This document shows positions 55,668 to 64,000 of a stretch of 64,000 nt of DNA, in pieces; position 1 is the first letter of the stretch; each line of letters starts with the position of its first letter. The notes beneath the pieces were generated by a model. That model did no database searches. It was given only the letters and a program-made list of their open reading frames with translations, and was not told where the DNA came from. The DNA is from Rickettsiales bacterium. Its GTDB lineage: Bacteria > Pseudomonadota > Alphaproteobacteria > Rickettsiales > UBA998. Both the position numbers and the translations under genes were made by a program. The stretch lies in assembly GCA_028279475.1 (NCBI GenBank), contig JANQNR010000004.1:124001-188000 (forward strand), read 5' to 3'.

Positions 55668-55820
55668 CTATTCTTCGTCCTTTTGCTGTTTGGCGTACTC
55701 AGCCATTAGTCTCAACCCTACACGAAACGCTTCTTCCTCGGTTATACCAAGTTTGTCGGCAATTTGCTTTAGATCACGCGCATCGTCAGGGTCGACTTGG
55801 AATCTATATGTTTTAGCCAT
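55668..55820 (-). CDS. Small ribbon-helix-helix-like protein (absent from the ORF track)
   Basis: Minus-strand translation from ATG 55820 gives 50 residues: MAKTYRFQVDPDDARDLKQI, ADKLGITEEEAFRVGLRLM, then AEYAKQQKDEE. The strand-helix-helix pattern resembles CopG/Arc-type DNA-binding proteins or small antitoxins. It lies 50 bp after ppdK on the same strand and has its own terminator. A CCAATATTATTGG dyad upstream could be its operator. No toxin gene is adjacent. Confidence 0.65.
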   Translation of the reverse strand: MAKTYRFQVDPDDARDLKQIADKLGITEEEAFRVGLRLMAEYAKQQKDEE

Positions 55821-55853
55821 GGCTTTTATTCTGATAAAGAAACTTAATAATAA

Positions 55854-55866
55854 CCAATATTATTGG
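55854..55866. promoter_or_regulatory. Dyad between ppdK and the small RHH-like gene
   Basis: CCAATA-T-TATTGG is a perfect 13-bp palindrome 34 bp upstream of the small gene's ATG. It could be an autoregulatory operator. Confidence 0.35.
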
Positions 55867-55870
55867 CTTG

Positions 55871-58558
55871 TCAATTTTTGGCCTTATATGCTCCGGATGA
55901 AAGCACCGCCTGCGCTGCTGCCAAACGGGCGATGGGCACGCGATAGGGGGAGCAGGAGACGTAATCCAGCCCTGTGTGCTGACAAAACAGGATGGAAGCC
56001 GGGTCGCCGCCATGCTCACCGCAAATGCCCAGCTTCATGTTAGGATGCACATCGCGCCCACGCTCAGCGGCCAGTGCAACCAATTCACCCACACCATCCA
56101 CATCCAGTGACACGAAAGGATTGGCCGGCATAATCCCGGCACGCTTATAATGCCCTAGGAACCCACCAGCATCATCGCGGGAAATACCAAACGTCGTTTG
56201 TGTCAGGTCATTGGTACCAAAGCTGAAGAACTGCGCTGAACGGGCAATTTCCCCGGCACGCAACGCAGCACGGGGCAACTCAATCATCGTACCCACTAGG
56301 TAATCCAGTGTCTTATCCGTCTCTTCAAATACCTGTCGGGCAGTATTGTCAATGACTTGCTTAAGCGCATCAAACTCACGCCGTCCTGTTACCAGCGGCA
56401 CCATAATCTCCGGGATAACCGGTGCTGTCGCTTGACGGGATGCTTCCAGTGCCGCCTCAATGATCGCACGGGTCTGCATAGCATAGATTTCCGGATAGGT
56501 AATTCCTAGCCTACATCCTCTGTGCCCTAGCATTGGGTTAGTTTCCCGTAATGCAATGACACGTTCTTCTACCTTCCGTACCGAAATACCAAACAGCTTT
56601 GCTAGTTCTTCCATATCCTCCGGTGTATGCGGCAGGAACTCATGCAGCGGCGGGTCAAGCAGGCGAATCGTCACCGGCAGTCCGGCCATCGCCCCAAATA
56701 AGCCAATAAAATCATCCCGCTGCATTGGCAGCAGTTTGGCCAATGCCACCTCGCGCTCCTCCAGCGATTCCGCCAGAATCATTTCTCGCATGGCAACGAT
56801 ACGATCCCCTTCAAAGAACATATGCTCGGTGCGGCACAACCCAATCCCTTCAGCGCCAAACTCCCGCGCCAATGTGGCATCCTGCGACGTATCAGCATTG
56901 GTACGCACCTGCATGCTACGCACCTCATCTGCCCAGCTCATCAGCTCAGAGAAATCACCTGACAAATTGGGCTGCACGGTCGCTACCTCTCCGGCAATGA
57001 CTTCTCCGGCGGAACCGTCAATGGTCAGAATATCTCCGGCCTGAAACAGGTGGGAACCGATACGCAGAGTTTTTGCCTGATAATCAATATGCAACGCAGA
57101 TGCGCCGGACACACAGGGCTTGCCCATCCCCCGTGCTACTACAGCGGCATGGGAGGTCATCCCTCCCCGCGCTGTCAGGATGCCTTCCGCTAAGTGCATC
57201 CCATGAATATCGTCCGGGCTGGTCTCAATTCGTACCAGAATCACCTTGTCACCCCGGCGAGTATGGGCTTCCGCTTCTTCCGAGGAAAAGACGAGTTGTC
57301 CGGATGCCGCCCCCGGTGAAGCAGGCAACCCCTTCGTGACCACCAGCTTGTCTGCCTCAGGGTCGAGGGTGGGGTGCAGGAGTTGATCGAGCATGAGTGG
57401 ATCCACACGCAATAACGCTTCTTCCTTGTCAATCACGCCTTCGCGTACCATGTCGGCAGCAATGCGGATGGCGGCAGCGGCGGTGCGCTTGCCGGTACGG
57501 GTCTGAAGCATCCAGAGCTTGCCATTTTGCACCGTAAACTCAATATCCTGCATATCGCGGTAATGCGCTTCCAGCGTTGTGAATGCCTGCGTCAGTTGTG
57601 CATACACATCCGGCATCACCTCTTCCATGGCAGGTAAATCACTGTCCGGCTCTTTCGCGGCAATCGTAAGCGGTTGCGGGGTGCGAATCCCGGCGACGAC
57701 ATCTTCCCCCTGCGCATTGACCAGAAACTCACCATACCAGGCTTTCTCACCGGTGGACGGGTTACGGGTAAACGCCACACCGGTTGCGCAATCCTCGCCC
57801 ATATTGCCAAAGACCATCGCCTGTACATTGACCGCCGTGCCCCAATCTTCGGGAATGTCATGCAGGTCGCGGTACGTGATCGCGCGTTGGTTCATCCAGG
57901 AATCAAACACCGCGACAATCGCTCCCCAGAGCTGTTCATGCACATCCTGCGGAAACGGCGCACCGGTGGACTGTTCGACACGCTCTTTGAACTGCCCGAC
58001 TAGCTCTTTCAAATCCTCTGCCGTCAGTTCGGTATCAAGCAGATAACCGCGATCAAACTTCAGATTTTCCAGCAATTCCTCGAAATAATAATGTGCGACG
58101 CCGAGCACGACATCGCCATACATCTGGATGAAGCGGCGATAGCTGTCATAGGCAAAGCGGGGATTGCCGGTAAGCTGTGCCAGCCCTTCCACGGTTTCGT
58201 CATTCAGGCCGAGATTCAGCACCGTATCCATCATCCCCGGCATGGAAGCACGCGCGCCGGAACGCACCGACACCAGTAGCGGGTTGGCGGCATCACCAAA
58301 ACTCATGCCGGTTTGTTGTTCAATGCCCGCCAGCGCCGTTTCCACCTGTGAAGGCAGGTCAGGCGGTAGGGTGTTAGCCTGCGCGTAATAGGCGATACAG
58401 ACCTCGGTGGTGATGGTAAAGCCGGGCGGCACCGGCAGCCCCAGCGCACTCATTTCCGCCAGGTTCGCTCCCTTCCCGCCGAGCAGGTCACGCATCGACG
58501 CATCGCCCTGCGCTTCTCCGTTGCCGAAGGTATAGACATGCTGTGTGGTCATAAGCAT
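55871..58558 (-). CDS. ppdK: Pyruvate, phosphate dikinase
   Basis: Interconverts pyruvate, ATP and Pi with PEP, AMP and PPi. The 895-residue protein has an N-terminal ATP-grasp domain ([44 protein letters not shown]). The phospho-His segment is [26 protein letters not shown]. The C-terminal TIM barrel has [16 protein letters not shown]-type [29 protein letters not shown] and the catalytic Cys in [15 protein letters not shown]. With the glyoxylate shunt it supports gluconeogenesis. Start MLMTTQH, with a second ATG at 58552. Confidence 0.97.
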   Translation of the reverse strand: MLMTTQHVYTFGNGEAQGDASMRDLLGGKGANLAEMSALGLPVPPGFTITTEVCIAYYAQANTLPPDLPSQVETALAGIEQQTGMSFGDAANPLLVSVRSGARASMPGMMDTVLNLGLNDETVEGLAQLTGNPRFAYDSYRRFIQMYGDVVLGVAHYYFEELLENLKFDRGYLLDTELTAEDLKELVGQFKERVEQSTGAPFPQDVHEQLWGAIVAVFDSWMNQRAITYRDLHDIPEDWGTAVNVQAMVFGNMGEDCATGVAFTRNPSTGEKAWYGEFLVNAQGEDVVAGIRTPQPLTIAAKEPDSDLPAMEEVMPDVYAQLTQAFTTLEAHYRDMQDIEFTVQNGKLWMLQTRTGKRTAAAAIRIAADMVREGVIDKEEALLRVDPLMLDQLLHPTLDPEADKLVVTKGLPASPGAASGQLVFSSEEAEAHTRRGDKVILVRIETSPDDIHGMHLAEGILTARGGMTSHAAVVARGMGKPCVSGASALHIDYQAKTLRIGSHLFQAGDILTIDGSAGEVIAGEVATVQPNLSGDFSELMSWADEVRSMQVRTNADTSQDATLAREFGAEGIGLCRTEHMFFEGDRIVAMREMILAESLEEREVALAKLLPMQRDDFIGLFGAMAGLPVTIRLLDPPLHEFLPHTPEDMEELAKLFGISVRKVEERVIALRETNPMLGHRGCRLGITYPEIYAMQTRAIIEAALEASRQATAPVIPEIMVPLVTGRREFDALKQVIDNTARQVFEETDKTLDYLVGTMIELPRAALRAGEIARSAQFFSFGTNDLTQTTFGISRDDAGGFLGHYKRAGIMPANPFVSLDVDGVGELVALAAERGRDVHPNMKLGICGEHGGDPASILFCQHTGLDYVSCSPYRVPIARLAAAQAVLSSGAYKAKN

Positions 58559-58627
58559 TTTTTATCTGAAATCATGGGGTTATGACACCGTTTTCTGCAT
58601 GAACAGGCGTGATCTTATTTTAACCAT

Positions 58628-58656
58628 TTGAAAAAACACCAGAGATTGTGTATAAT
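58628..58656 (+). promoter_or_regulatory. Sigma-70 promoter
   Basis: TTGAAA and TATAAT are separated by exactly 17 bp. The predicted start near 58663 gives a leader of about 50 bases to the ATG at 58712. That leader contains the palindrome AGTCCTTAAGGACT (58687-58700) followed by Ts. Confidence 0.65.
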
Positions 58657-58711
58657 GGTCGGGATTTTCGATTGTTATTTATCTAAAGTCCTTAAGGACT
58701 GTTTTTCTATC

Positions 58712-59155
58712 ATGAACAGACTATTTTGTCTCTCTGGCCTTTCTGCTGTTTTGCTTTTGAGTGCGCCGTTTTCGGCTGTCGCTCAGTTTCAAAGAAGCAG
58801 AGAACCAGTTGTCCTCCGTGGCAGCTGCGCTGGGGAAAGCTGGGCGGCTCACATCGGTGCCAGAAAATACGGTAATGGTGCATGGCATCCCACGTACAGT
58901 GTCAAGGGAACAGGTCAACTGTTTTCTAACTTACATAGTGATGGGCAGGGTTTTGTATCAGGTGAGAGCCTGTCAAATCCCGCGTTTGAAATGACTGTGC
59001 GTTATAGTGGTACAGTCGTCATAACTTGTTATGATGAACATCAGGCCACATATAATCCCAATACTGGCCATTACAAACTCGGTAATGGCCCCTTGAAAAA
59101 AGGGCGAGCAGTGATGCCACCCCCATCAAGGCGAGAGACACAAATCGAAATCTAA
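58712..59155 (+). CDS. Secreted hypothetical protein
   Basis: 147 residues from ATG 58712 (MNRLFCLSGLSAVLLLSAPF). A signal peptide with likely cleavage after SAVA leads to a mature basic, Gly/Ser-rich beta protein (VVLRGSCAGESWAAHIGARKYGNGAW, EMTVRYSGTVVITCYDEHQ). Two mature Cys residues could form a disulphide. No family was recognised. The ORF-track start at 58628 is the -35 box and is not credible. It has its own promoter and terminator. Confidence 0.65.
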   Translation: MNRLFCLSGLSAVLLLSAPFSAVAQFQRSREPVVLRGSCAGESWAAHIGARKYGNGAWHPTYSVKGTGQLFSNLHSDGQGFVSGESLSNPAFEMTVRYSGTVVITCYDEHQATYNPNTGHYKLGNGPLKKGRAVMPPPSRRETQIEI

Positions 59156-59182
59156 TGGCATGCGCCTACGTTATCCCCCCGG

Positions 59183-59208
59183 ATAGCCAGGCCATGCTAT
59201 TTTTTTTT
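59183..59208 (+). terminator. Rho-independent terminator
   Basis: ATAGC pairs with GCTAT around an 8-base loop, followed by a run of nine Ts, 28 bp after the secreted protein's stop. Confidence 0.6.
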
Positions 59209-59248
59209 GTCTGATTTCCATGTTCAATGGAAATCAGTATTGTGTGAT

Positions 59249-59305
59249 TGTCATGCCGTCGAATGACGGCATCCGGCCAGACCCCGGCATTCGCCAGGGT
59301 GACAA
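59249..59305 (+). repeat. REP-like intergenic repeat, copy B (short form)
   Basis: Begins TGTCATGCCGTCGAATGACG and ends GGGTGACAA. The first 44 bases are identical to the minus strand of 24132-24175. It lacks about 30 bases present in copy A before the common GGGTGACAA end. It lies between two convergent genes. Confidence 0.85.
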
Positions 59306-59328
59306 GTATATGGACTTCATTTTAGTAT

Positions 59329-60255
59329 TCAAACCGTACCAAGTCCGTGTTGTTTTCCATGACGCCGATACTCCGAAAACCGCTTGAACACCGCCACGCC
59401 AATGATCCAGGCGATTTCACCCATTACCGTAAAGACCGTCGTGGTCGCGGAGAAGTACAAAGCGGCGATTCCGGCGCTCAGTGCGATATTATTCGTGCCG
59501 GAACAAATGGCATAGGTGGTTTTCTCCCGCGCAGGCATGGAGAAGGCATACAACCAGCCGAACACATATAATAAGGCGAACAATCCGCACGCGACTGCCA
59601 GCGCCCACAGCACCTCCTGCGGATAATCAAAGATATAACTCCGTTGCAGGGCAATCACCAATGCCGCCATGACACCCAGCAATAGCGTCGTCGCCGCCTG
59701 TGATTCACGGCTGATCCAGCGTTTCACCGGCGCGATCCGCCGCGCGATCAGGAAATACAGCGATGCCGGTAAAAATACGCTGAGTGCCAGCGTAATCAAC
59801 ATGCGCCCCGCATCAAGCGGCACATCATTGCCTGAAAGCAGCCATAGCATGAACGGCACGGTGAGCGGGGTCATGGCATTGGTCACTACGGTTGCCGCCA
59901 GTGAAATCGACGGGTTGCCCCCGGTCAGGTTGGCCATGGCAGTGGACGCCACACCCACCGGCATCAACGCCACCAGCAAAATGCCCAGCGCATAATCCGG
60001 CACGACCTGCAATGCCAGATAATAGAGCAATGCCGGCACCAGAAAAAACCGTACCACAAAGAACAGGAAGGCTGCGCGCCTGTCAAACCCACGAATCTCC
60101 TCCAGCGAAACACGTGAACAGGAGAAGAAAATCACCATTGAGATGGCGATAATCGGGGCATAGGCAGGCAGGTGATCCAGTCCGGGCACATATAACCCTG
60201 CTACAATGCCCAGCAGCAGGATGAAGGTAAAGTTACGTTCGATCAGGGCGCGCAT
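59329..60255 (-). CDS. Bile acid:sodium symporter-family transporter
   Basis: A 308-residue membrane protein with about nine or ten hydrophobic segments. I start at ATG 60255 (MRALIERNFTFILLLG), which has GGAGGGGTG upstream. AIICFFSCSRV-type start IISMVIFFSCSRVSLEEI, MPVGVASTAMANLTGGNPSISLAATVVTNAMTPLTVPFML and CSGTNNIALSAGIAALYF fit the BASS/SBF fold (paired crossing motifs). The substrate is unknown. It begins 5 bp after glyS and is probably co-transcribed with the glyQ operon. Confidence 0.75.
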   Translation of the reverse strand: MRALIERNFTFILLLGIVAGLYVPGLDHLPAYAPIIAISMVIFFSCSRVSLEEIRGFDRRAAFLFFVVRFFLVPALLYYLALQVVPDYALGILLVALMPVGVASTAMANLTGGNPSISLAATVVTNAMTPLTVPFMLWLLSGNDVPLDAGRMLITLALSVFLPASLYFLIARRIAPVKRWISRESQAATTLLLGVMAALVIALQRSYIFDYPQEVLWALAVACGLFALLYVFGWLYAFSMPAREKTTYAICSGTNNIALSAGIAALYFSATTTVFTVMGEIAWIIGVAVFKRFSEYRRHGKQHGLGTV

Positions 60256-60259
60256 GCAT

Positions 60260-62323
60260 TCACCCCTCCACCTGCGAAAAATCAGCGACACGACGCAGCA
60301 AGCTACGCAACGCTGCCAGTATCTGCAGGCGATTGGCACGTATCTCCGCCGCTTCTGCATTCACGGTTACCTGTTCAAAGAACGCGTCCAGAGGCGAGCG
60401 CAATGCTGCCAAATGCTGCATGGCCTCAGCGTAATCTTCTTTCTCCAATGCATCATTCACTTTAGGCGTGATCACACTAAGCGTCTTGACCAGCAAGGTT
60501 TCTTCCGTCTGTTGCAGGGCATCGTCATCATAGTCACCATCATAGGTACACTTGTCTTTCTGTTCTTCCTTGCGCAAAATATTGGATGCCCGCTTACACG
60601 CAGCCATGACGTGTGCTCCTTCATCGCCTTCCAGGAAAGCCTGTAATGCCGTCACGCGAGCGACCAGACGTACGGTGTCGTCATCCTCTGCGTCAGCGAA
60701 TACGGCGTCAATGACATCATGCCGCATCCCCTCTTCCCGCAACATCACCGCCAGGCGATCCCGCAAGAATGCGGCAATCTGTACCTGCGTCTCTTCTGAC
60801 GATTGCAGTGCCTTAAAGGGTGCCGATGCCTTGGGCAAAATGAGTGACAGCGGAATACGCAGCTGGTGAGTGCGCAGGATACGCAGTACACCCAGCGCCG
60901 CGCGGCGTAGAGCAAACGGATCCTTGGAACCAGTCGGCGCTTCCCCGGCGGCGAACAACCCGCACAGACTATCCAGCTTGTCGGCCAGTGACAGTGCCAT
61001 TGCCACGGCTCCTTGTGGCACTTCATCATCACGCCCGGCAGGCTTGTAATGGTCGCGGATAGCGTCGGCTACCTCGTTCGGCTCTCCCTGATCCAGTGCA
61101 TAATAACGCCCCATCACGCCTTGCAGTTCCGGGAACTCGCCTACCATACCGGTGACCAGATCGGCTTTACATAAATCGGCGGCTCGCGACACCTGTGTCA
61201 GATTGGCATGGGGAATAAAGACCGCCAGTGATTGCGCCAATGGGGAGATACGCTCCACCTTTTCCTGCATCGTACCCAGGCGCTTATGGAATACCATCGA
61301 AGCCAGCCCTTCTGCCCAGTCTTCCAGCGGCTTCTTACGATCTTGTTCGTAATAAAACGCACCATCTTCCAGCCGCGCCTTCAACACGCACTCATTCCCG
61401 GCAATGATTTGCTCGCCGCCGTCCGGTGCTTCGATGTTGGCAATGGTAATGAAACGGTTGGTGACAGTGCCTTGCGCATCCAACAGTGCAAAATATTTCT
61501 GATGATGACGCATTTCCAGCACCAGCACTTCCGGCGGGAGACGCAGATAAGCGGCATCAAACTGCCCCATCAACGCGACCGGCCATTCCACAAGCCCCGT
61601 GACTTCATCAAGCAGCCCTGTATCTTCCTTCAGAGTAAGTCGTTCTTTCTCCGCCAGCGCTTTAGCCTGCTTCAGGATCAATGCCCGGCGCGCATCGGCA
61701 TCGGCGCGAACATGCGCCTGTTCCAGCGACGCAGTATAGTCCTCTGGAGTGGCAAGCGTAATGGCACCTTCTGCCATGAATCGGTGTCCGAACGTGGTAT
61801 TGCTCGCCTGAAGATGTTCCCATTGCAGCGGCACCACCTGATTGCCAAGCAAACAGGCGATACTACGTAGCGGGCGCACCCAGGCACGGCTATGCTCACC
61901 CCAGCGCATGGATTTCGGCCAATGAAACCCTTGCAGTACCGGCTCAATGACCTCTTTCAATGCCTCAATAGCAGGCTTTCCTTTTTGTTCGGTGACCGCA
62001 AAATAGACATCATCTTTGCCGATGCTCCGTACTTCCAGTGCTTCACGGCTTAAACCCACCGACTTGCAGAATCCCTCGATGGCTTTCTCGGGGGCTGAGG
62101 TTTTAGGACCTTTGCGTTCCACTGTCAGGTCAGGCTGCACATCTGGCACCGCATCAATGGTCAGCGCCAGGCGCCGGGGCGTGACATAGGAACGTACCTC
62201 ACCACCTTCCAACCGTGCTTCCTGCAGACCTCCGGTAATCCCGGCTACCAACTGCTCCATGGCGGTACGCTGCATACGGGCAGGGATTTCTTCACAGTGT
62301 AATTCCAGCAACAGGGCAGGCAT
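60260..62323 (-). CDS. glyS: Glycyl-tRNA synthetase beta subunit
   Basis: The tRNA-recognising subunit of the alpha2beta2 bacterial GlyRS, 687 residues. Diagnostic motifs are LLLELHCEEIPARMQ at the start, LTVERKGPKTSAP, PKSMRWGEHSRAWVRPLRSIACLLG, EVLVLEMRHHQKYFALLD, RLEDGAFYYEQDRKKPLEDW and SKDPFALRRAALGVLRIL. A DALR-type anticodon domain ends the protein. The ATG at 62323 overlaps the panD stop. Confidence 0.97.
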   Translation of the reverse strand: MPALLLELHCEEIPARMQRTAMEQLVAGITGGLQEARLEGGEVRSYVTPRRLALTIDAVPDVQPDLTVERKGPKTSAPEKAIEGFCKSVGLSREALEVRSIGKDDVYFAVTEQKGKPAIEALKEVIEPVLQGFHWPKSMRWGEHSRAWVRPLRSIACLLGNQVVPLQWEHLQASNTTFGHRFMAEGAITLATPEDYTASLEQAHVRADADARRALILKQAKALAEKERLTLKEDTGLLDEVTGLVEWPVALMGQFDAAYLRLPPEVLVLEMRHHQKYFALLDAQGTVTNRFITIANIEAPDGGEQIIAGNECVLKARLEDGAFYYEQDRKKPLEDWAEGLASMVFHKRLGTMQEKVERISPLAQSLAVFIPHANLTQVSRAADLCKADLVTGMVGEFPELQGVMGRYYALDQGEPNEVADAIRDHYKPAGRDDEVPQGAVAMALSLADKLDSLCGLFAAGEAPTGSKDPFALRRAALGVLRILRTHQLRIPLSLILPKASAPFKALQSSEETQVQIAAFLRDRLAVMLREEGMRHDVIDAVFADAEDDDTVRLVARVTALQAFLEGDEGAHVMAACKRASNILRKEEQKDKCTYDGDYDDDALQQTEETLLVKTLSVITPKVNDALEKEDYAEAMQHLAALRSPLDAFFEQVTVNAEAAEIRANRLQILAALRSLLRRVADFSQVEG

Positions 62324-62679
62324 TAATAGGCAGCCTCAAGGCTGTTTATGCCCTGTAATTGTACCACAACCGGCTCATGGAACCCGGCATCTTCTTCAGT
62401 CATCTGTAAAAAGGCGCAGATAATCACCAGATCGCCTCGCTGCACCAACCGTGCCGCTGCACCATTGACGACAATCTCACCACTGCCTTCCGGGGCAGGA
62501 ATCACATACGTCGAAAAGCGCTCGCCATTATTGATATTCAGTACGTCGACTCGCTCATTGGGCAGGAAGCCTGCGGCATCCATCAGCGTCTTGTCGATCC
62601 CGATCGATCCTTCATACTCCAGATCACTGGCCGTTACCACCGCCCGGTGCAATTTCGATTTCAGCATGGTCAAAAACAT
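62323..62679 (-). CDS. panD: Aspartate 1-decarboxylase PanD, proenzyme
   Basis: Makes beta-alanine for pantothenate and CoA synthesis. From ATG 62679 it has 118 residues: [20 protein letters not shown], then YEGSIGID with the self-cleaving Gly24-Ser25 bond that forms the pyruvoyl group. [10 protein letters not shown] and [18 protein letters not shown] follow. The ORF-track start lies in glyQ. GGAGGTGGCC stands before the ATG, which overlaps the glyQ stop, and its own stop overlaps the glyS start. It therefore sits inside the GlyRS operon. Confidence 0.95.
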   Translation of the reverse strand: MFLTMLKSKLHRAVVTASDLEYEGSIGIDKTLMDAAGFLPNERVDVLNINNGERFSTYVIPAPEGSGEIVVNGAAARLVQRGDLVIICAFLQMTEEDAGFHEPVVVQLQGINSLEAAY

Positions 62680-63584
62680 CAGGCCACCTCCTTTTCCTCT
62701 ACAGATGGTATAGCGCCTTCCAGGTAGACCTCGCAACATCCTTTTGCCAGTGCGCGCACTCTGGCAATATAAGCGGCACGTTCCGTGACACCAATCACGC
62801 CACGCGCATCCAGAAGGTTAAAAATATGTGACGCCTTGAGACAATAATCATAGGCCGGAAGCGCCAACCCTTTCTCCAGTGTGGCATTGCATTCCTTTTC
62901 GGCATCGTCGAAATGCGAAAACAGCATGTCCGTATTGGCGTATTCCAGGTTATAGGTCGAACATTCCACCTCGTTGCGATGGAACACATCGCCGTAGGTA
63001 AAAGACGGCTTGCCTGCTTGCGGTGTATTCCACTGTAAATCATAAACATTCTCAACACCCTGAATATACATGGCCAGACGCTCGACCCCGTAGGTCAGTT
63101 CCCCTGTGACCGGTTTGCACTCAAACCCGCCCACCTGTTGAAAATAGGTGAATTGCGTCACTTCCATCCCGTCGCACCAGACTTCCCAGCCCAGCCCCCA
63201 GGCACCCAGTGTCGGGCTTTCCCAGTCATCCTCTACAAAGCGAATATCATGGGTCTGTAAATCGATGCCCAGTGCTTCCAGACTGCCGAGATACAGCTCC
63301 TGAATGTCCTCCGGTGAGGGCTTGAGCACCACCTGAAACTGGTAATAATGCTGTAGCCGGTTGGGGTTTTCACCGTAGCGCCCATCGGTGGGGCGTCGGG
63401 ATGGCTGCACATAGGCGGCATTCCAGGCATCCGGTCCCAGTGCCCGCAGGGTCGTCGCCGGGTGGAACGTCCCTGCCCCCACCTCAATGTCATAGGGTTG
63501 CAGGATGACACAACCACGCTGCGCCCAGTAGCGCTGGAGCGTAAGGATGATGTCCTGAAAGGCAAAGGGCGTGGTGGGAGTCAT
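62679..63584 (-). CDS. glyQ: Glycyl-tRNA synthetase alpha subunit
   Basis: The catalytic alpha subunit, 301 residues. Motifs are [70 protein letters not shown] and [48 protein letters not shown] follows. First gene of the minus-strand operon glyQ-panD-glyS. Confidence 0.97.
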   Translation of the reverse strand: MTPTTPFAFQDIILTLQRYWAQRGCVILQPYDIEVGAGTFHPATTLRALGPDAWNAAYVQPSRRPTDGRYGENPNRLQHYYQFQVVLKPSPEDIQELYLGSLEALGIDLQTHDIRFVEDDWESPTLGAWGLGWEVWCDGMEVTQFTYFQQVGGFECKPVTGELTYGVERLAMYIQGVENVYDLQWNTPQAGKPSFTYGDVFHRNEVECSTYNLEYANTDMLFSHFDDAEKECNATLEKGLALPAYDYCLKASHIFNLLDARGVIGVTERAAYIARVRALAKGCCEVYLEGAIPSVEEKEVA

Positions 63585-63643
63585 AGGTCAGCTATAGCGC
63601 GGAATTAAGGGGGATGCAACGAGTGATGTAGGAATCCTATACA

Positions 63644-63675
63644 CAAAAAAAATCCCCATGAAATCAGAGGGGGAT
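63644..63675 (-). terminator. Terminator of the small membrane-protein gene
   Basis: On the minus strand ATCCCC pairs with GGGGAT, followed by a run of eight Ts. It ends the transcript of the gene at 63706 before glyQ. Confidence 0.7.
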
Positions 63676-63705
63676 GCAACAATGCTATGAATTAGTTAGC
63701 TATGA

Positions 63706-63918
63706 TTATCTGTCAACAACTACTCGTCTAATCAATGCAAACCAGAATAAAACTGATAGGGAGAGCCCTATCACTCCTGCTTTGTTTGCATCCACAGACA
63801 CTTGAAATTGTGCTAACTCAGCTAATCGTAGCAGCGCAACCAAGGGTAGGTACGCGTATACAATTGCCATTGCAGCGGCAAGTACTAATACAACAAATAG
63901 CTCTTTTAATGTCAGCAT
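63706..63918 (-). CDS. Small membrane protein with two helices
   Basis: A 70-residue protein: helix 1 at residues ~7-32 (LFVVLVLAAAMAIVYAYLPLVALL), helix 2 at ~46-63 (AGVIGLSLSVLFWFALI), and a basic end RRVVVDR. No family was recognised. A good terminator follows, which supports a separate transcript upstream of glyQ. Confidence 0.6.
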   Translation of the reverse strand: MLTLKELFVVLVLAAAMAIVYAYLPLVALLRLAELAQFQVSVDANKAGVIGLSLSVLFWFALIRRVVVDR

Positions 63919-64000
63919 TCTGAAGTGCCAATCAAATTTAGCATGTTAGTTTATACACTAAACTCCAGAAAAGCAAGAAAAAACTCAATTCGGCCGGCTT

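Noticed and set aside
60206-60646. 146-residue plus-strand ORF
   Set aside because: It lies antisense to glyS and the transporter start; no conserved features.
61232-61870. 212-residue plus-strand ORF
   Set aside because: Antisense shadow of glyS, whose coding pattern is unmistakable.
63608-63680. Direct repeat AGGGGGATGCAAC, 60 bp apart, upstream of glyQ
   Set aside because: It is only 13 bp and partly explained by the terminator stem; too little to call a control element or attachment site.

Overview
The window comes from a free-living, flagellated alphaproteobacterium with a chromosome of moderate GC content (about half G+C by eye). Supporting signs are the 45-residue DUF1674/SDHAF4-type protein ending in a GRTGPDPTRYGDWE-like motif, a UbiK-type accessory factor, separate glyQ and glyS, the dacA-tmk-holB-metG and dnaX-ybaB-recR gene orders, and an OmpR/EnvZ pair beside mltA and smr. 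I cannot name the genus. No rRNA, tRNA, CRISPR array, intact transposase or prophage was seen, so this is mostly core chromosome with a few small accessory or orphan genes and several families of palindromic intergenic repeats.

Layout. 1-3165: 3' end of flgD and an unusually large flgE. 3323-8175: YgjP-like metalloprotease, dnaG, rpoD. 8180-10157: two divergent unrecognised genes, one for a four-helix membrane protein with a possible leaderless promoter. 10219-13077: ribH-dcd, a BrnT-type toxin-antitoxin pair, murA. 13146-16488 (minus): dnaX-ybaB-recR-lolA. 16604-23182: small unknown gene, ubiK, ilvE, a DUF1674 gene missed by the ORF track, rsmB, mltA, smr, ompR/envZ-type pair. 23194-31434: EamA transporter, methyltransferase, three glycosyltransferases, an unknown gene and thiC. 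31440-35905 (minus): dacA-tmk-holB-metG. 35987-41964: TerB-like protein, isocitrate lyase, HTH protein, tandem universal stress protein, P-type ATPase. 41976-47810: two divergent flagellar clusters (csrA-flhX-unknown-fliO-fliP-unknown on minus; flgB-flgC-fliE-fliQ-fliR-flhB on plus). 47991-53529: small secreted or unknown proteins, gatC-gatA, glyoxalase II, amtB. 53674-58558: malate synthase, a small ribbon-helix-helix-like gene, ppdK. 58712-63918: secreted unknown protein, bile-acid:sodium-symporter-family protein, glyQ-panD-glyS, small membrane protein.

How the genes fit together. Isocitrate lyase plus malate synthase give a glyoxylate shunt, and pyruvate phosphate dikinase could feed gluconeogenesis, which points to growth on acetate or fatty acids. 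The flagellar genes cover the rod/basal body, hook and export gate. They include full-length FlhB and a separate FlhB C-terminal-domain paralogue co-transcribed with csrA.

The least expected content is between genes. There are three copies of a TATAGC-ended palindromic element, one of which supplies the end of the malate synthase reading frame. A TAGGG-rich inverted repeat fills the holB-metG junction, supplying the holB stop and leaving metG without a visible Shine-Dalgarno. There are two copies of a REP-like repeat and a cluster of hairpins just upstream of aceB. panD lies inside the glyQ-glyS operon, which is also unusual.
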